Below, one piece after another: positions 27,854-36,692 of a DNA stretch of 64,000 nt (its first letter is position 1; every line of letters starts with the position of its first letter). The stretch comes from an uncultured Clostridium sp. Lineage in GTDB: Bacteria > Bacillota > Clostridia > TANB77 > CAG-508. The stretch is from assembly GCA_900554815.1 (NCBI GenBank), contig USIO01000003.1, positions 13,305-77,304 on the forward strand, given 5' to 3'. A model generated the notes under the pieces. That model was not told the origin of the DNA and searched no databases. It worked only from the letters and a program-made list of their open reading frames with translations. A program made the position numbers and the translations under genes.

Positions 27854-28357
27854 ATGAGTAGATTAAAAACATTCTTTATTTATGCTGTTATAGTAGCTAC
27901 AATTGTACTATGTACAGATTTTATTGTAAGCTTCATATTAAATAGTAATTATAGCGAAATTAAATACGATATAGGAGTTACTGAACCAAAAATAGAAATA
28001 ATAGAAGCTAAAACAACATATATGAATGGATATATAAAAGGAACAATAACTAATAACACTAATACAGAAATTATAAATCAATTTATTAAAATAGAATTTT
28101 ATAATAATAGAAACAACAAAGTAGGAACAGAATATTTAAAAATTGATAATTTAAAAATCCAAGAAACAAAAAACTTTGAACTAAAATATAAAATAAAAAA
28201 TGTAGACCATATAAAATTAACAATTGTACTAGAGCAAACAGAAGAAATTATAGAATTTCATCCATTAATAGAAGAAGCCGAAACCTACTTTGCAATTGCT
28301 GGATTTGTTGTATGGTTTGCATTACCACCATTTTATATTTTAAACTTGTTTTTATAA
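27854..28357 (+). CDS. Hypothetical membrane protein with extracytoplasmic beta domain
   Basis: 167 residues, not recognised by name. It has an N-terminal membrane helix (about 8-28), then a beta-rich domain (about 45-135) with IIEAKTTYMNGYIKGTITNNTNTEI and IEFYNNRNNKVGTEYLKIDNLKIQETKNFELK, which resembles FxLYD-type Ig-like domains. A C-terminal hydrophobic segment follows (about 145-166, VVWFALPPFYILNLFL). The domain would face outward between two helices. It is a single gene between the transposase scrap and groES. Confidence 0.7.
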   Translation: MSRLKTFFIYAVIVATIVLCTDFIVSFILNSNYSEIKYDIGVTEPKIEIIEAKTTYMNGYIKGTITNNTNTEIINQFIKIEFYNNRNNKVGTEYLKIDNLKIQETKNFELKYKIKNVDHIKLTIVLEQTEEIIEFHPLIEEAETYFAIAGFVVWFALPPFYILNLFL

Positions 28358-28414
28358 TATAAATACAGCTTTTTAAACTTAATTAAAAATTCATAAAACT
28401 TTTACAAAAAACTA

Positions 28415-28441
28415 TTGACTTTTATTAAGAAAAGTTATAAA
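28415..28441 (+). promoter_or_regulatory. groESL promoter, sigma-A type
   Basis: TTGACT at 28415-28420 and a TATAAA at 28436-28441 with a short spacer (15-16 bases), just upstream of the CIRCE-like operator, as in HrcA-controlled operons. Confidence 0.6.
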
Positions 28442-28444
28442 TTA

Positions 28445-28471
28445 TTAGCAGTCGTTAAAATCGACTGCTAA
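28445..28471 (+). promoter_or_regulatory. Variant CIRCE operator (HrcA site)
   Basis: Perfect inverted repeat TTAGCAGTC-N9-GACTGCTAA. The standard CIRCE is TTAGCACTC-N9-GAGTGCTAA. Here one base in each arm is swapped (C to G and G to C), so the dyad stays perfect. Its place between promoter and groES fits heat-shock repression by HrcA. Confidence 0.85.
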
Positions 28472-28496
28472 TTTTATCTTGTTAGGAGGAATGTAT

Positions 28497-28778
28497 ATGA
28501 TAAAACCATTAGCAGACAGAGTATTAATTAAAATGATTGAAAACGAGGAGACAACTAAGAGTGGAATTATTTTAGCACCAGCAGCTAAAGAAAAACCATC
28601 AGTAGCAAAAGTACTAGCAGTAGGCCCAGGAGGAACAGTAGACGGAAAAGAAATAAAAATGGAAATAAAGGTAGGGGATAAAGTAATTGTTAGTAAATAT
28701 GCTGGAACAGAAATTAAATATGAAGGAGAAGAACTTTTAATTGTAAAACAAAACGATATATTAGCAATCGTTGAATAA
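28497..28778 (+). CDS. groES: Co-chaperonin GroES
   Basis: A 93-residue GroES that caps the GroEL chamber. MIKPLADRVLIKMIENEETTKSGIIL and the mobile loop, VGDKVIVSKYAGTEIKYEGEELLIVKQNDILAIVE are typical. The start is ATG 28497: the RBS AGGAGGA ends at 28490, so ATG 28491 would be too close. It forms a two-gene operon with groEL under a CIRCE-like element. Confidence 0.97.
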   Translation: MIKPLADRVLIKMIENEETTKSGIILAPAAKEKPSVAKVLAVGPGGTVDGKEIKMEIKVGDKVIVSKYAGTEIKYEGEELLIVKQNDILAIVE

Positions 28779-28802
28779 AATAAATTTAAGGAGGTTTTTA
28801 AT

Positions 28803-30443
28803 ATGGCTAAAGATATTAGATTTGGAGAAGACGCAAGAAAATCTTTATTAAACGGTGTTAATAAATTAGCAGATACCGTAAAAGTAACATTAGGCCCAAA
28901 AGGAAGAAATGTTGTGTTAGATAAAAGCTTTGGTGCACCATTAATTACAAACGATGGAGTTACTATTGCAAAGGAAATTGAATTAGAAGACCCATTTGAA
29001 AATATGGGAGCAAGATTAGTAAAAGAAGTTTCTACAAAAACAAATGATGTTGCAGGAGATGGAACAACAACAGCTACTCTTTTAGCACAATGTATGATTA
29101 AAGAAGGAGTAAAAAATGTAGCAGCAGGTGGAGACCCAATGGCAATTAAAAGAGGAATGGATAAAGCAGTAGAAAAAGCTGTTGAAGGACTAAAAGATAT
29201 TAGCTCTACTATAAATGGAAAAGAAGATATTGCAAGAGTTGCAAGCATTTCTGCCAACAACCATGAAATTGGAAACTTAATTGCAGATGCAATGGAAAAA
29301 GTATCTAAAGATGGTGTTATTACCATTGAAGAGTCTAAAACATCGAATACACAAGTAAATGTTGTAGAAGGTATGCAATTTGATAAAGGCTATATCTCTC
29401 CATATATGGTTACAGATACCGAAAAAATGCAAGCAATTATTGACAACCCATACATTTTAATTACAGATAAAAAAATTAGTAATATTCAAGAAATATTACC
29501 ACTATTAGAAAATTTAATGCAACAATCTGGCAAACTAGTAATTATTGCAGACGACATTGAAGGAGAAGCATTATCAACACTTATATTAAATAAATTAAGA
29601 GGAGTATTAAATGTTGTTGCTGTAAAAGCTCCTGGTTATGGAGATAAAAGAAAAGAAATGCTAGAAGATATTGCAATATTAACAGGAGGAGAAGTAATTA
29701 CAAGCGACTTAGGATTGGAATTAAAAGATACAACAATTGAACAACTAGGTAGAGCAAAACAAATAAAAGTAGAAAAAGAAAATACAATTATAGTAGACGG
29801 AGCAGGAAACAAAGACCAAATTGCCGCAAGAGTAAAACAAATAAGAACACAATTAGAAGAAACAACTAGTGATTTCGACAAAGAAAAACTACAAGAAAGA
29901 CTAGCTAAAATTGCAGGAGGAGTTGCTGTTATTGAAGTTGGTGCTGCAACAGAAATAGAAATGAAAGAGAAAAAGCTAAGAATTGAAGATGCACTTTCTG
30001 CAACAAAAGCAGCAGTAGAAGAAGGAATTGTTGCAGGTGGAGGAACAGCATATATTAATATAATTCCTAAAGTTGAAAAACTATTAAACGAAGTAAAAGA
30101 AGATGAAAAAATAGGTGTAAAAACTGTACTAAAAGCATTAGAAGAGCCAGTAAGACAAATTGCTACTAATGCAGGCCTAGAAGGAGCCGTTATATTAGAA
30201 AAAGTTAAAAATTCTGCAATAGGATTTGGTTTTGATGCACAAAAAGAAGAATATGTTGATATGAAAAAAGTTGGAATTGTAGATCCAACAAAAGTAACAA
30301 GAAGTGCATTACAAAATGCAGAAAGCATTGCTTCTATGGTATTAACAACAGAAAGTATTGTAACAGACAAAAAGGAAGAAAAAAATTGTAACTGTGGTGG
30401 AGAACATGGAGGAATGCCAGCAGGAATGGATGGAATGTACTAA
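28803..30443 (+). CDS. groEL: Chaperonin GroEL
   Basis: A 546-residue chaperonin. The ATP site VTLGPKGRN, GDGTTTATLLAQ and the apical domain (VVEGMQFDKGYISPYMV) are present. The C-terminus is CNCGGEHGGMPAGMDGMY; the usual GGM tail carries extra Cys, His and Gly. As expected for a very highly expressed gene it has no CGG codon and a uniform codon usage. An AAGGAGG precedes ATG 28803. Confidence 0.98.
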   Translation: MAKDIRFGEDARKSLLNGVNKLADTVKVTLGPKGRNVVLDKSFGAPLITNDGVTIAKEIELEDPFENMGARLVKEVSTKTNDVAGDGTTTATLLAQCMIKEGVKNVAAGGDPMAIKRGMDKAVEKAVEGLKDISSTINGKEDIARVASISANNHEIGNLIADAMEKVSKDGVITIEESKTSNTQVNVVEGMQFDKGYISPYMVTDTEKMQAIIDNPYILITDKKISNIQEILPLLENLMQQSGKLVIIADDIEGEALSTLILNKLRGVLNVVAVKAPGYGDKRKEMLEDIAILTGGEVITSDLGLELKDTTIEQLGRAKQIKVEKENTIIVDGAGNKDQIAARVKQIRTQLEETTSDFDKEKLQERLAKIAGGVAVIEVGAATEIEMKEKKLRIEDALSATKAAVEEGIVAGGGTAYINIIPKVEKLLNEVKEDEKIGVKTVLKALEEPVRQIATNAGLEGAVILEKVKNSAIGFGFDAQKEEYVDMKKVGIVDPTKVTRSALQNAESIASMVLTTESIVTDKKEEKNCNCGGEHGGMPAGMDGMY

Positions 30444-30467
30444 AATATAATAACAAAATATTAAAAT

Positions 30468-30498
30468 AAACCCAAAAAGTATTAAGCTTTTTGGGTTT
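30468..30498 (+). terminator. Terminator after groEL
   Basis: AAACCCAAAAAG pairs with CTTTTTGGGTTT around a 7-base loop and is followed by ATTTTTG. Confidence 0.88.
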
Positions 30499-30540
30499 AT
30501 TTTTGTAACTATTCTATTTTTTTATGCAAAACAGTAAAAA

Positions 30541-30663
30541 CTAGCAGCATCCGCCTCTTCCGTTTCCGCAACAGCAGCAAACTAAAAGAAGAATTATAAT
30601 TATCCAACAGCAGCAATCATCTCCAAAACCAAAGCCACCGCCACATCCTCTATTTTCTGGCAT
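30541..30663 (-). CDS. Tiny Cys/Gly-rich membrane-type protein
   Basis: 40 residues from ATG 30663, with a very strong RBS (AAAGGGGGG about 8 bases upstream). The N-terminal part is Gly-rich with CGGGFGFGDD. Then come CCCW, a hydrophobic run IIIILLLV, CCCC, and a Gly/Arg tail ending GGCC; ten of the 40 residues are Cys. The family is not named here. Small Gly/Cys-rich proteins with one hydrophobic core are common in spore-forming Firmicutes and often spore-associated, which is only a suggestion. It is convergent with groEL. Confidence 0.6.
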   Translation of the reverse strand: MPENRGCGGGFGFGDDCCCWIIIILLLVCCCCGNGRGGCC

Positions 30664-31066
30664 TATATATTTCCCCCCTTTCATGCAATAAGTATTCATT
30701 ATTCTTTAAAAACAGTTACAATAGTCTGTAACTAAATTTAAAGAAAAACAATAAAAATAGGATAATTAGGTGTAAAAAATTATATAATTGCTTTAAAAAA
30801 TTAGTTGTTAAAAACTTTTTCCTATTTTTAAATATGAATTTTTATTTTCCTTAGTATGGTATATATTATTCTTTTAAAAAAATTTTGTTACAAAACAAAT
30901 AAATAATTAAAACATAATATAGCTAAGATAAATAAATTTTAATATGAAAATTCATTCAAATTTAATAAAAAACTGTACAAAAAATATAATTTAATGATAT
31001 AATTTGTCTGAACAAAAAATAAAATTTAAAAAATCTGCAATTTTGAGCTTTAAAGGGGGAAAATAA
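30664..31066. other. Gene-free A+T-rich region before mutL
   Basis: About 400 bases with no credible gene. It contains a 7-base inverted repeat AGTTACA-N6-TGTAACT at 30714-30733, upstream of the Cys-rich gene, which could be an operator or small hairpin. Near 30975-31005 a TGTACA / TATAAT pair could be the mutL promoter. Nothing else is recognisable. Confidence 0.5.
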
Positions 31067-33091
31067 ATGGGGAATATTGTTTTACTAGATGACTTAACTA
31101 TTAATAAAATAGCGGCAGGAGAAGTAATAGAAAGGCCGGCATCTGTAGTAAAAGAATTAGTAGAAAATTCTATCGATGCTGGTGCAACTAAAATAGATAT
31201 AGAAATAAAAAATGGAGGAATATCTTATATACGTATTACAGACAACGGAAGTGGTATTGCACCAGACGATATGGAAATAGCATTTGAAAGACATGCCACT
31301 AGTAAAATAAGAAATGCAGAAGACTTAAACACAGTAATTTCCATGGGGTTTAGAGGAGAAGCATTAGCTAGCATTGCTGCAATTGCAAATGTAGAAATGG
31401 TATCTAGAAAACCGGAAAATAGTATTGGGTATAAAATAGTAGTTGAAGGGGGAAAAATACTAGAAAAAAGTGAATTTGGTTGCCCAACAGGAACAACAAT
31501 TACTGTAAAAAATTTATTCTTTAATACTCCAGTTAGATACAAATTCTTGAAAAAAGACTATACAGAAGCAGGCTATATAGAAGACTTTGTAACTAGACTT
31601 GCTTTAGTAAACAAAAATATAGCTCTAAAATTTATAAATACAGGAAAAACAGTACTTCAAACTTCGGGAGATGGAAACATAAAAAGTATTTTATACAATA
31701 TTTATGGAAAAGATATTTCTTCTGGAGTTGTAGATGTAGACTACACTTATGAAGATATTCGTGTAACCGGTGTTACAGGAAAACCAGAAATTGCTCGCTC
31801 AAATAAAGCTAACCAAATATTTTTTGTAAATAAAAGATATATAAAAGACAAAACATTATCAGCTGCTATAGAACAAGCATACAAGGGACTGGTTACCATT
31901 GGAAAATTTGCATTTTGTGTTTTAAACATAGAATTAAGCCCAGATAAAGTAGATGTAAATGTTCATCCAGCAAAATTAGAAGTTAGATTTTCGGATGAAT
32001 CAAAAATTTTTAAAGCAGTATTTCATGCTATTAAAAATGGACTATTAGGAGAAGAACTAGTAAAAAACACAGAAAAAGAAGAACAAGAAGAAACAGTAGA
32101 AACTATAGCACCAATAAAAACAGAAGTTGAAGAAAAAACAATAAAAATTCCAACACTATTTTCTAGGCCAAAAGAAAAAATAGAAAGTGCCCAAGAAAGA
32201 GAAAACATAATTGAAGAACTATTTAAAAATAAAACAATTGAAGAAAAAAGAGAAGAACCAGAAAAAGTTGTAAAACAAGATGTAGTAACACCAACAGAAG
32301 AACAAGTGGAACAAATGACTAATATAATTGTAAACACTACAAATAATAACCAAATAAAAGAAAACTCGGAAAAATTTACAGAAATGTATACTAAAATGTT
32401 TGGAAAAACTCCAATAACTAAAACACAGGAAGAAAGAATTGACTATAATAATATGAAATTAGAAGATGGAAAAAAATTATCCATTTTTGAAGAAAAAGAA
32501 AACTATCAAAGATTGCCAGATTATAAAATAGTGGGAATTATATTCTCTACTTATATTATTTTAGAAATGAAAGATGAAATCTATATTTTAGATCAACATG
32601 CTGCACACGAAAGAATTATGTACGAAAAAGTAAAAAAGAACTTTTATGCTGATGGACAAAAAGACTCACAATTAATGTTGGTGCCAGATGTAATTACACT
32701 AACTTATAAAGAAATGGCGATTGTTAAAGAAAATATAGCAATGTTTGAAAAAGCAGGTTTTACACTAGAAGAATTTGGAGACAATACCATTAAACTAACA
32801 GGAGTGCCTAATATTTGCATAGAATTAAACACAAAACAATTATTTTTAGATATATTAGATGAAATAGATACTGTTGCAATTACAGCAAGACAAGAAAAAG
32901 AGGATAAATTTATTGCTACAATAGCTTGTAAGGCAGCAGTAAAAGCAAATATGAAATTAGATATAAAAGAAATAGATAGCCTAATGAAAGAACTATTAGT
33001 ATTACCAAATCCATTTACTTGTCCACATGGAAGACCAACAGCTATAAAAATGAGTAAAACAGATATAGAAAAAAAATTTAATAGAAGGTAG
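31067..33091 (+). CDS. mutL: DNA mismatch repair protein MutL
   Basis: A 674-residue MutL. The N-terminal GHKL ATPase has IAAGEVIERPASVVKELVENSIDAG, DNGSGIAPDD and GFRGEALASIAA (about 14-105). A Glu/Lys-rich linker covers about 335-465. The C-terminal dimerisation/endonuclease domain has the metal-site motif DQHAAHERIMYEK and ACKAAVKANMKL plus CPHGRPTAIKM, so it is the endonuclease-type MutL. The gene ends 6 bases before miaA. Despite its length it has no in-frame CGG. mutS is not in the window. Confidence 0.97.
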   Translation: MGNIVLLDDLTINKIAAGEVIERPASVVKELVENSIDAGATKIDIEIKNGGISYIRITDNGSGIAPDDMEIAFERHATSKIRNAEDLNTVISMGFRGEALASIAAIANVEMVSRKPENSIGYKIVVEGGKILEKSEFGCPTGTTITVKNLFFNTPVRYKFLKKDYTEAGYIEDFVTRLALVNKNIALKFINTGKTVLQTSGDGNIKSILYNIYGKDISSGVVDVDYTYEDIRVTGVTGKPEIARSNKANQIFFVNKRYIKDKTLSAAIEQAYKGLVTIGKFAFCVLNIELSPDKVDVNVHPAKLEVRFSDESKIFKAVFHAIKNGLLGEELVKNTEKEEQEETVETIAPIKTEVEEKTIKIPTLFSRPKEKIESAQERENIIEELFKNKTIEEKREEPEKVVKQDVVTPTEEQVEQMTNIIVNTTNNNQIKENSEKFTEMYTKMFGKTPITKTQEERIDYNNMKLEDGKKLSIFEEKENYQRLPDYKIVGIIFSTYIILEMKDEIYILDQHAAHERIMYEKVKKNFYADGQKDSQLMLVPDVITLTYKEMAIVKENIAMFEKAGFTLEEFGDNTIKLTGVPNICIELNTKQLFLDILDEIDTVAITARQEKEDKFIATIACKAAVKANMKLDIKEIDSLMKELLVLPNPFTCPHGRPTAIKMSKTDIEKKFNRR

Positions 33092-33097
33092 AAAAAA

Positions 33098-34016
33098 ATG
33101 AAACCACAAGTGATTGTAATTGCTGGACCTACTGCATCACGGAAAAACTAAATTATCTATTGAACTGGCAAAACAAATTAATGGAGAAATTGTATCTGCA
33201 GATTCTATGCAAATTTATAAAGATATGACAATTGGTACAGCAAAACCAAGTGAAAAAGAAATGCAAGGAATAAAACATTATTTAATAGACAATATTTTGC
33301 CAAACCAAAGATATAGCGTATCTGACTATAAAAAAGATGCAACAAAAGCAATTGAAGAAATTTGTAATAAAAATAAAACACCAATAGTTGTAGGTGGAAC
33401 AGGTTTATATATTGATTCTCTTATTTATAATATAGAATATCCAAAATTAATATTAGATGAAAAATATAGAGAACATTTAAATAAAATAATAGAACAACAA
33501 GGACTAGAAGCACTATATAAAAAAGCTCTAGAAATTGATCCACAATCAATGAAAAAAATTAGTATTAACGATAAAAAAAGGATTATGCGTGTTTTGGAAA
33601 TTTTTCATCAAACAGGGAAAACAAAGACAGAACAAGAAATAGAATCTAGAAAAATACAGACACCATATAATTACAAAGCTTTTGCTATATACATAGATAG
33701 AGAAATTTTATATGATAGAATAAATAAAAGAGTAGATAACATGATAAAAAGTGGACTAATAGAGGAAGTTAAAAATTTACTTATTAAATACAAAAGTTTT
33801 CCAACGGCACTACAGGGACTAGGCTATAAGGAAACAAAGCAATATTTAAATGGGGAAATAACAAAAACAGAAATGATAGACAAAATAAAACAAGAAAGTA
33901 GAAGATATGCAAAAAGGCAACTTACATGGTTTCGAAAAAATAAAAATATTATTTGGCTAAATGGAATGGACGATTTAGAAAAAAATATTTCTATAATTAT
34001 AGAACAAATGAGGTGA
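33098..34016 (+). CDS. miaA: tRNA dimethylallyltransferase MiaA, one CGG +1 site
   Basis: MiaA adds the dimethylallyl group to A37 of tRNAs reading UNN codons. The start is ATG 33098 (MKPQVIVIAGPTAS). The in-frame CGG at 33140 interrupts the P-loop, and skipping C gives GPTASGKTKLSIELAK. The downstream frame has ADSMQIYKDMTIGTAKPS, HYLID, VVGGTGLYIDSL, ALQGLGYKE and RRYAKRQLTWFRKN, all MiaA motifs, for 305 residues in total. Without the shift the product is 17 residues. It lies 6 bases after mutL, the classic mutL-miaA order. Confidence 0.9.
33140..33142 (+). other. CGG +1 recoding site 12 (miaA P-loop Gly15)
   Basis: In-frame CGG after TCA. Dropping C gives GGA and the P-loop GPTASGKT. The zero frame stops at TAA after three codons, so the gene yields nothing useful unless the ribosome shifts. 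Confidence 0.92.
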
Positions 34017-34024
34017 GAACGCTT

Positions 34025-35280
34025 TTGAAAGAACAGCTTTCTAAAACTAAAAAAAAGCAAAACATAAACATAAATATAAATTGGAAAAAAGTAATTTTAA
34101 TTAGCATAATAGCTGGAGTTGGAATTTACTTTATTATAGTTTTATATGGATTAGTAAAAAAACCAACAAATATATTTATGGTGGAAAATCGGAATACTTA
34201 GTCAGGAAGAAGATTGTATTCGGATACATTATAAGAGAAGAAACAGTATTAAAAGGGCAAAATTATAAAAATGGTATGGTAAAAATAAAAACAGAAGGCG
34301 AAAGAGTAGAAAAAGGAGGAATTGTATTTAGATATTATACAAAAGGCGAAAACGATTTAATAAAAAAGATAGAAGAATTAGATATAAAAATAGATGAAGC
34401 ACTACAAAAAGAAAATACAGTTTATCCTAGTGATATAAAAATATTAGAAAATAAAATAGACGAAAAATTAAATGAATTATATGGAAAAAATTCTTTAAGC
34501 AAAATTAATGAAATAAAAAAAGAAATCGAAGAATCAATTACAAAAAAAGCACAAATTGTTGGAGATGCTAGTTCATCTGGATCTTATGTAAAAAAACTAA
34601 TTAATGAAAGAGCAGAATATGAAAACCAACTAAATTCAGGAACAGAAAGCATAATCTCAGAAAATGCTGGAATAGTTTCTTATAAAGTAGATGGACTAGA
34701 AAATGTTTTAACTCCAAATGATTTTAGCAATATTAATAGTCAACTATTAGAAGATTTAAATTTACGAACAGGACAAATTATAGAATCAAATGAAGAAAGT
34801 GGAAAAGTTATTAATAACTTTCAATTTTATATAGCAGCTATTATGAATTCAAAAGAAGCAAAAGAATCAGAAGTAGGAGATAACTTAGAACTAAGAATAG
34901 CCTCATCTAAGGAAATTGATGCAGAAATAGTACATATTGTAGAAGAAAATCAAAAAAGAGTTATTATTTTTAAAACAAACCAATACTTACCAGAACTAAT
35001 TAGCTATAGAAAAGTTTCTATAGAAGTAATATGGTGGAGTGATGAGGGACTAAAAATCCCAAATTCAGCTATAACTTTGGAAGGAGATTTGGCATATGTA
35101 ACTAGAAATAGAGCGGGATATTTAGACAAAATTCTAGTAAAAATATTAAGGAAAAACGAAAATTATTCAATTGTTGGCAGTTATAAAACCGAGGAATTAA
35201 AAGAACTAGGCTATACAGATAAACAAATATTAAATATGAAAAAAATTGCTTTATATGATGAAATACTATTAAATGAGTAA
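34025..35280 (+). CDS. HlyD-like membrane-anchored protein, two CGG +1 sites
   Basis: About 417 residues from TTG 34025 (RBS GAGGTGAG overlapping the miaA stop). A basic N-terminus and one membrane helix (about 23-44, VILISIIAGVGIYFIIVLYGLV) are followed by a periplasmic-adaptor-like domain. Two in-frame CGG codons (34190 and 34221, only 31 bases apart) must be skipped to read VENGILSQEEDCIGYIIREETVLKG, an opening typical of HlyD-family proteins found next to sepF in Clostridia. The rest has a coiled-coil stretch, then LEDLNLRTGQIIES and beta strands, ending DEILLNE. Its function is unknown; its place between miaA and sepF suggests a cell-envelope or division link. Confidence 0.78.
34190..34192 (+). 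other. CGG +1 recoding site 13 (HlyD-like Gly56)
   Basis: In-frame CGG after AAT. Dropping C gives GGA and MVENGILSQEED. The zero frame stops at TAG after three codons. Confidence 0.86.
34221..34223 (+). other. CGG +1 recoding site 14 (HlyD-like Gly66)
   Basis: In-frame CGG (in the frame set by site 13) after ATT. Dropping C gives GGA and DCIGYIIREETVLKG. The frame without the shift stops after 15 codons. Confidence 0.86.
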
Positions 35281-35409
35281 TTGTTACAAAAATATTACAG
35301 AGATATTAATTTTACATTACAAACAAATCAAGGTATTGACAATAAAATAAAAAAGATAGATACTTATTATATCACAATACCAAGGAGAAATTTTAGGAGG
35401 TTTTTTAAA

Positions 35410-35865
35410 ATGGGTAATACAGTAGTAAACAGAGTTTTAGACTTTTTTAGAGCAGATAATAATGCAGAAGAAGAGGAAGAAGAAGTAGAAAATGCATATG
35501 GATACGAAGAAGAAGAGCAAGAAGAACAAGAAAAAGGTTTTTTTGGCAGAAAAAATAAAGTAGTTAATATGCCACAAACACAAGTTAAAATGAAAATATG
35601 TAAACCTACTAGTTTTGAACAATCAGAAGAAATTTGTAATGAATTAAAAGAAAAAAAATCAATTATTGTAAATTTAGAGTATGTTAACAAAGATGTTGCA
35701 AGACGCATTGTTGACTTTATTAGCGGAGCAGTTCATGCTTTAGATGGACATATTGAAAAAATATCTAATTCAATATTTTTAGTTGCACCTTTTAATTATG
35801 AAATTGTAAATGATATGGCAAGAGAAGAAATAAAAAATAAATTATCTGTATCTTGGTTAAAATAA
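35410..35865 (+). CDS. sepF: Cell division protein SepF
   Basis: 151 residues. The N-terminal amphipathic membrane-binding helix (MGNTVVNRVLDFFR) is followed by an acidic low-complexity linker (about 18-48). The SepF core (about 65-150) has KICKPTSFEQSEEICNELKEKKSIIVNLEYVNKDVARRIVDFISGAVHALDG, which bundles FtsZ. The start is ATG 35410 behind TTAGGAGG; a longer frame from 35281 runs through the RBS and is rejected. A TTGACA at 35336 may give it its own promoter. It is followed by divIVA, as usual. Confidence 0.93.
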   Translation: MGNTVVNRVLDFFRADNNAEEEEEEVENAYGYEEEEQEEQEKGFFGRKNKVVNMPQTQVKMKICKPTSFEQSEEICNELKEKKSIIVNLEYVNKDVARRIVDFISGAVHALDGHIEKISNSIFLVAPFNYEIVNDMAREEIKNKLSVSWLK

Positions 35866-35902
35866 TTTAAACATATTAAAAAATTAAAATAGGGAGGAAA
35901 CC

Positions 35903-36352
35903 ATGCTAACACCTTTAGATATAGAAAACAAAAAATTTTCCAAGCAAATGATGAATGGATATAATGTAGACGAAGTAGATGATTTCTTAGATGAACTAAC
36001 AGCTGACTACGAAAAATTATATAAAGAAAATAGTGAGATAAAAACAAAAGTAGAAGAAATGGAAAACAATCTAAGCAAATATAGAAATATAGAAACTACA
36101 TTGCAAAACACATTAATGATTGCACAAACAACGGCAGAAGAAGTAAAAAGTGTTGCCCAAAAAGAAGCTGACCAAATATTAAAAAATGCCCAATTAGAAG
36201 CAAAGTCTTCTATAGAGGAATTAAATACACAAATTATTGCAAAAAAACAAGAATTCGAAGAAGTAAAAAAACAAATTGATGTATATAAAGCAAAAATAGA
36301 AGCACTACTAATTTCTCAGTTAGAATTATTAAAAGATATAAAAGAAGGATAA
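35903..36352 (+). CDS. divIVA: DivIVA-domain cell division protein
   Basis: A 149-residue DivIVA/GpsB-type coiled-coil protein. The N-terminal lipid-binding motif (MLTPLDIENKKFSKQMMNGYNVDEVDDFLDEL) is followed by a long coiled coil to about residue 140. DivIVA marks curved membrane at poles and septa. It lies directly after sepF, with RBS GGGAGG at about 35891. The region past 36352 starts a new unit. Confidence 0.93.
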   Translation: MLTPLDIENKKFSKQMMNGYNVDEVDDFLDELTADYEKLYKENSEIKTKVEEMENNLSKYRNIETTLQNTLMIAQTTAEEVKSVAQKEADQILKNAQLEAKSSIEELNTQIIAKKQEFEEVKKQIDVYKAKIEALLISQLELLKDIKEG

Positions 36353-36430
36353 GGAAAATACTTTATTCTTTTAAAATAACTAATATATACAATTCTTGCA
36401 TATGATAAAATAATATAAAAGGAGTAAAAC

Positions 36431-36490
36431 ATGAAAAAACTGGAAAGCGTTGGGAGAGTAACACACACACACACACACACACACAAGTAA
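36431..36490 (+). CDS. Mini-ORF carrying an (AC)12 microsatellite
   Basis: A 19-codon frame with GGAG 6 bases before ATG 36431. It reads MKKLESVGRV and then alternating Thr-His. It may be a leader peptide or the decayed start of a gene, and there is no strong reason to think it functional. The dinucleotide tract makes its 3' end prone to slippage. A terminator-like hairpin follows within 30 bases, so a leader/attenuator arrangement is conceivable. Confidence 0.3.
   Translation: MKKLESVGRVTHTHTHTHK
36461..36485 (+). repeat. (AC)12 dinucleotide tract
   Basis: Twelve uninterrupted AC units plus one A. Such pure dinucleotide tracts are rare in bacterial chromosomes and mutate by slippage. Confidence 0.95.
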
Positions 36491-36517
36491 AATATAATAA
36501 AAGAGAATAAGATAGGT

Positions 36518-36565
36518 AAAACGTCTATCGTTTTTGTAGTATGCAAAAACATAGGCGTTTTTTTT
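36518..36565 (+). terminator. Hairpin terminator after mini-ORF
   Basis: AAACG-CTAT and TTTTTG pair with CAAAAAC and ATAGGCGTTT around a short loop, and eight T follow. Confidence 0.7.
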
Positions 36566-36692
36566 GCAGTTCTATAAACTTTAAAATTACAACTTTAACA
36601 ATAACAAATCAATTATAAACACAAATAAAACAATACTTAAAAGAACATACTATAGGAATTATAAAAGTGCAGAAATAAAGGAGGAAATTAAA

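Noticed and set aside
28445..29326. A 293-codon antisense frame opposite groES/groEL
   Set aside because: It is the mirror of a highly biased coding sequence, with no RBS and a Ser/Ile-rich composition typical of shadow frames.
29636..30370. A 244-codon antisense frame within groEL
   Set aside because: Shadow frame of groEL, with no RBS and no recognisable protein.
35281..35409. Longer SepF with 43 extra N-terminal residues
   Set aside because: The extension runs through a strong RBS, and the conserved amphipathic helix starts at ATG 35410.
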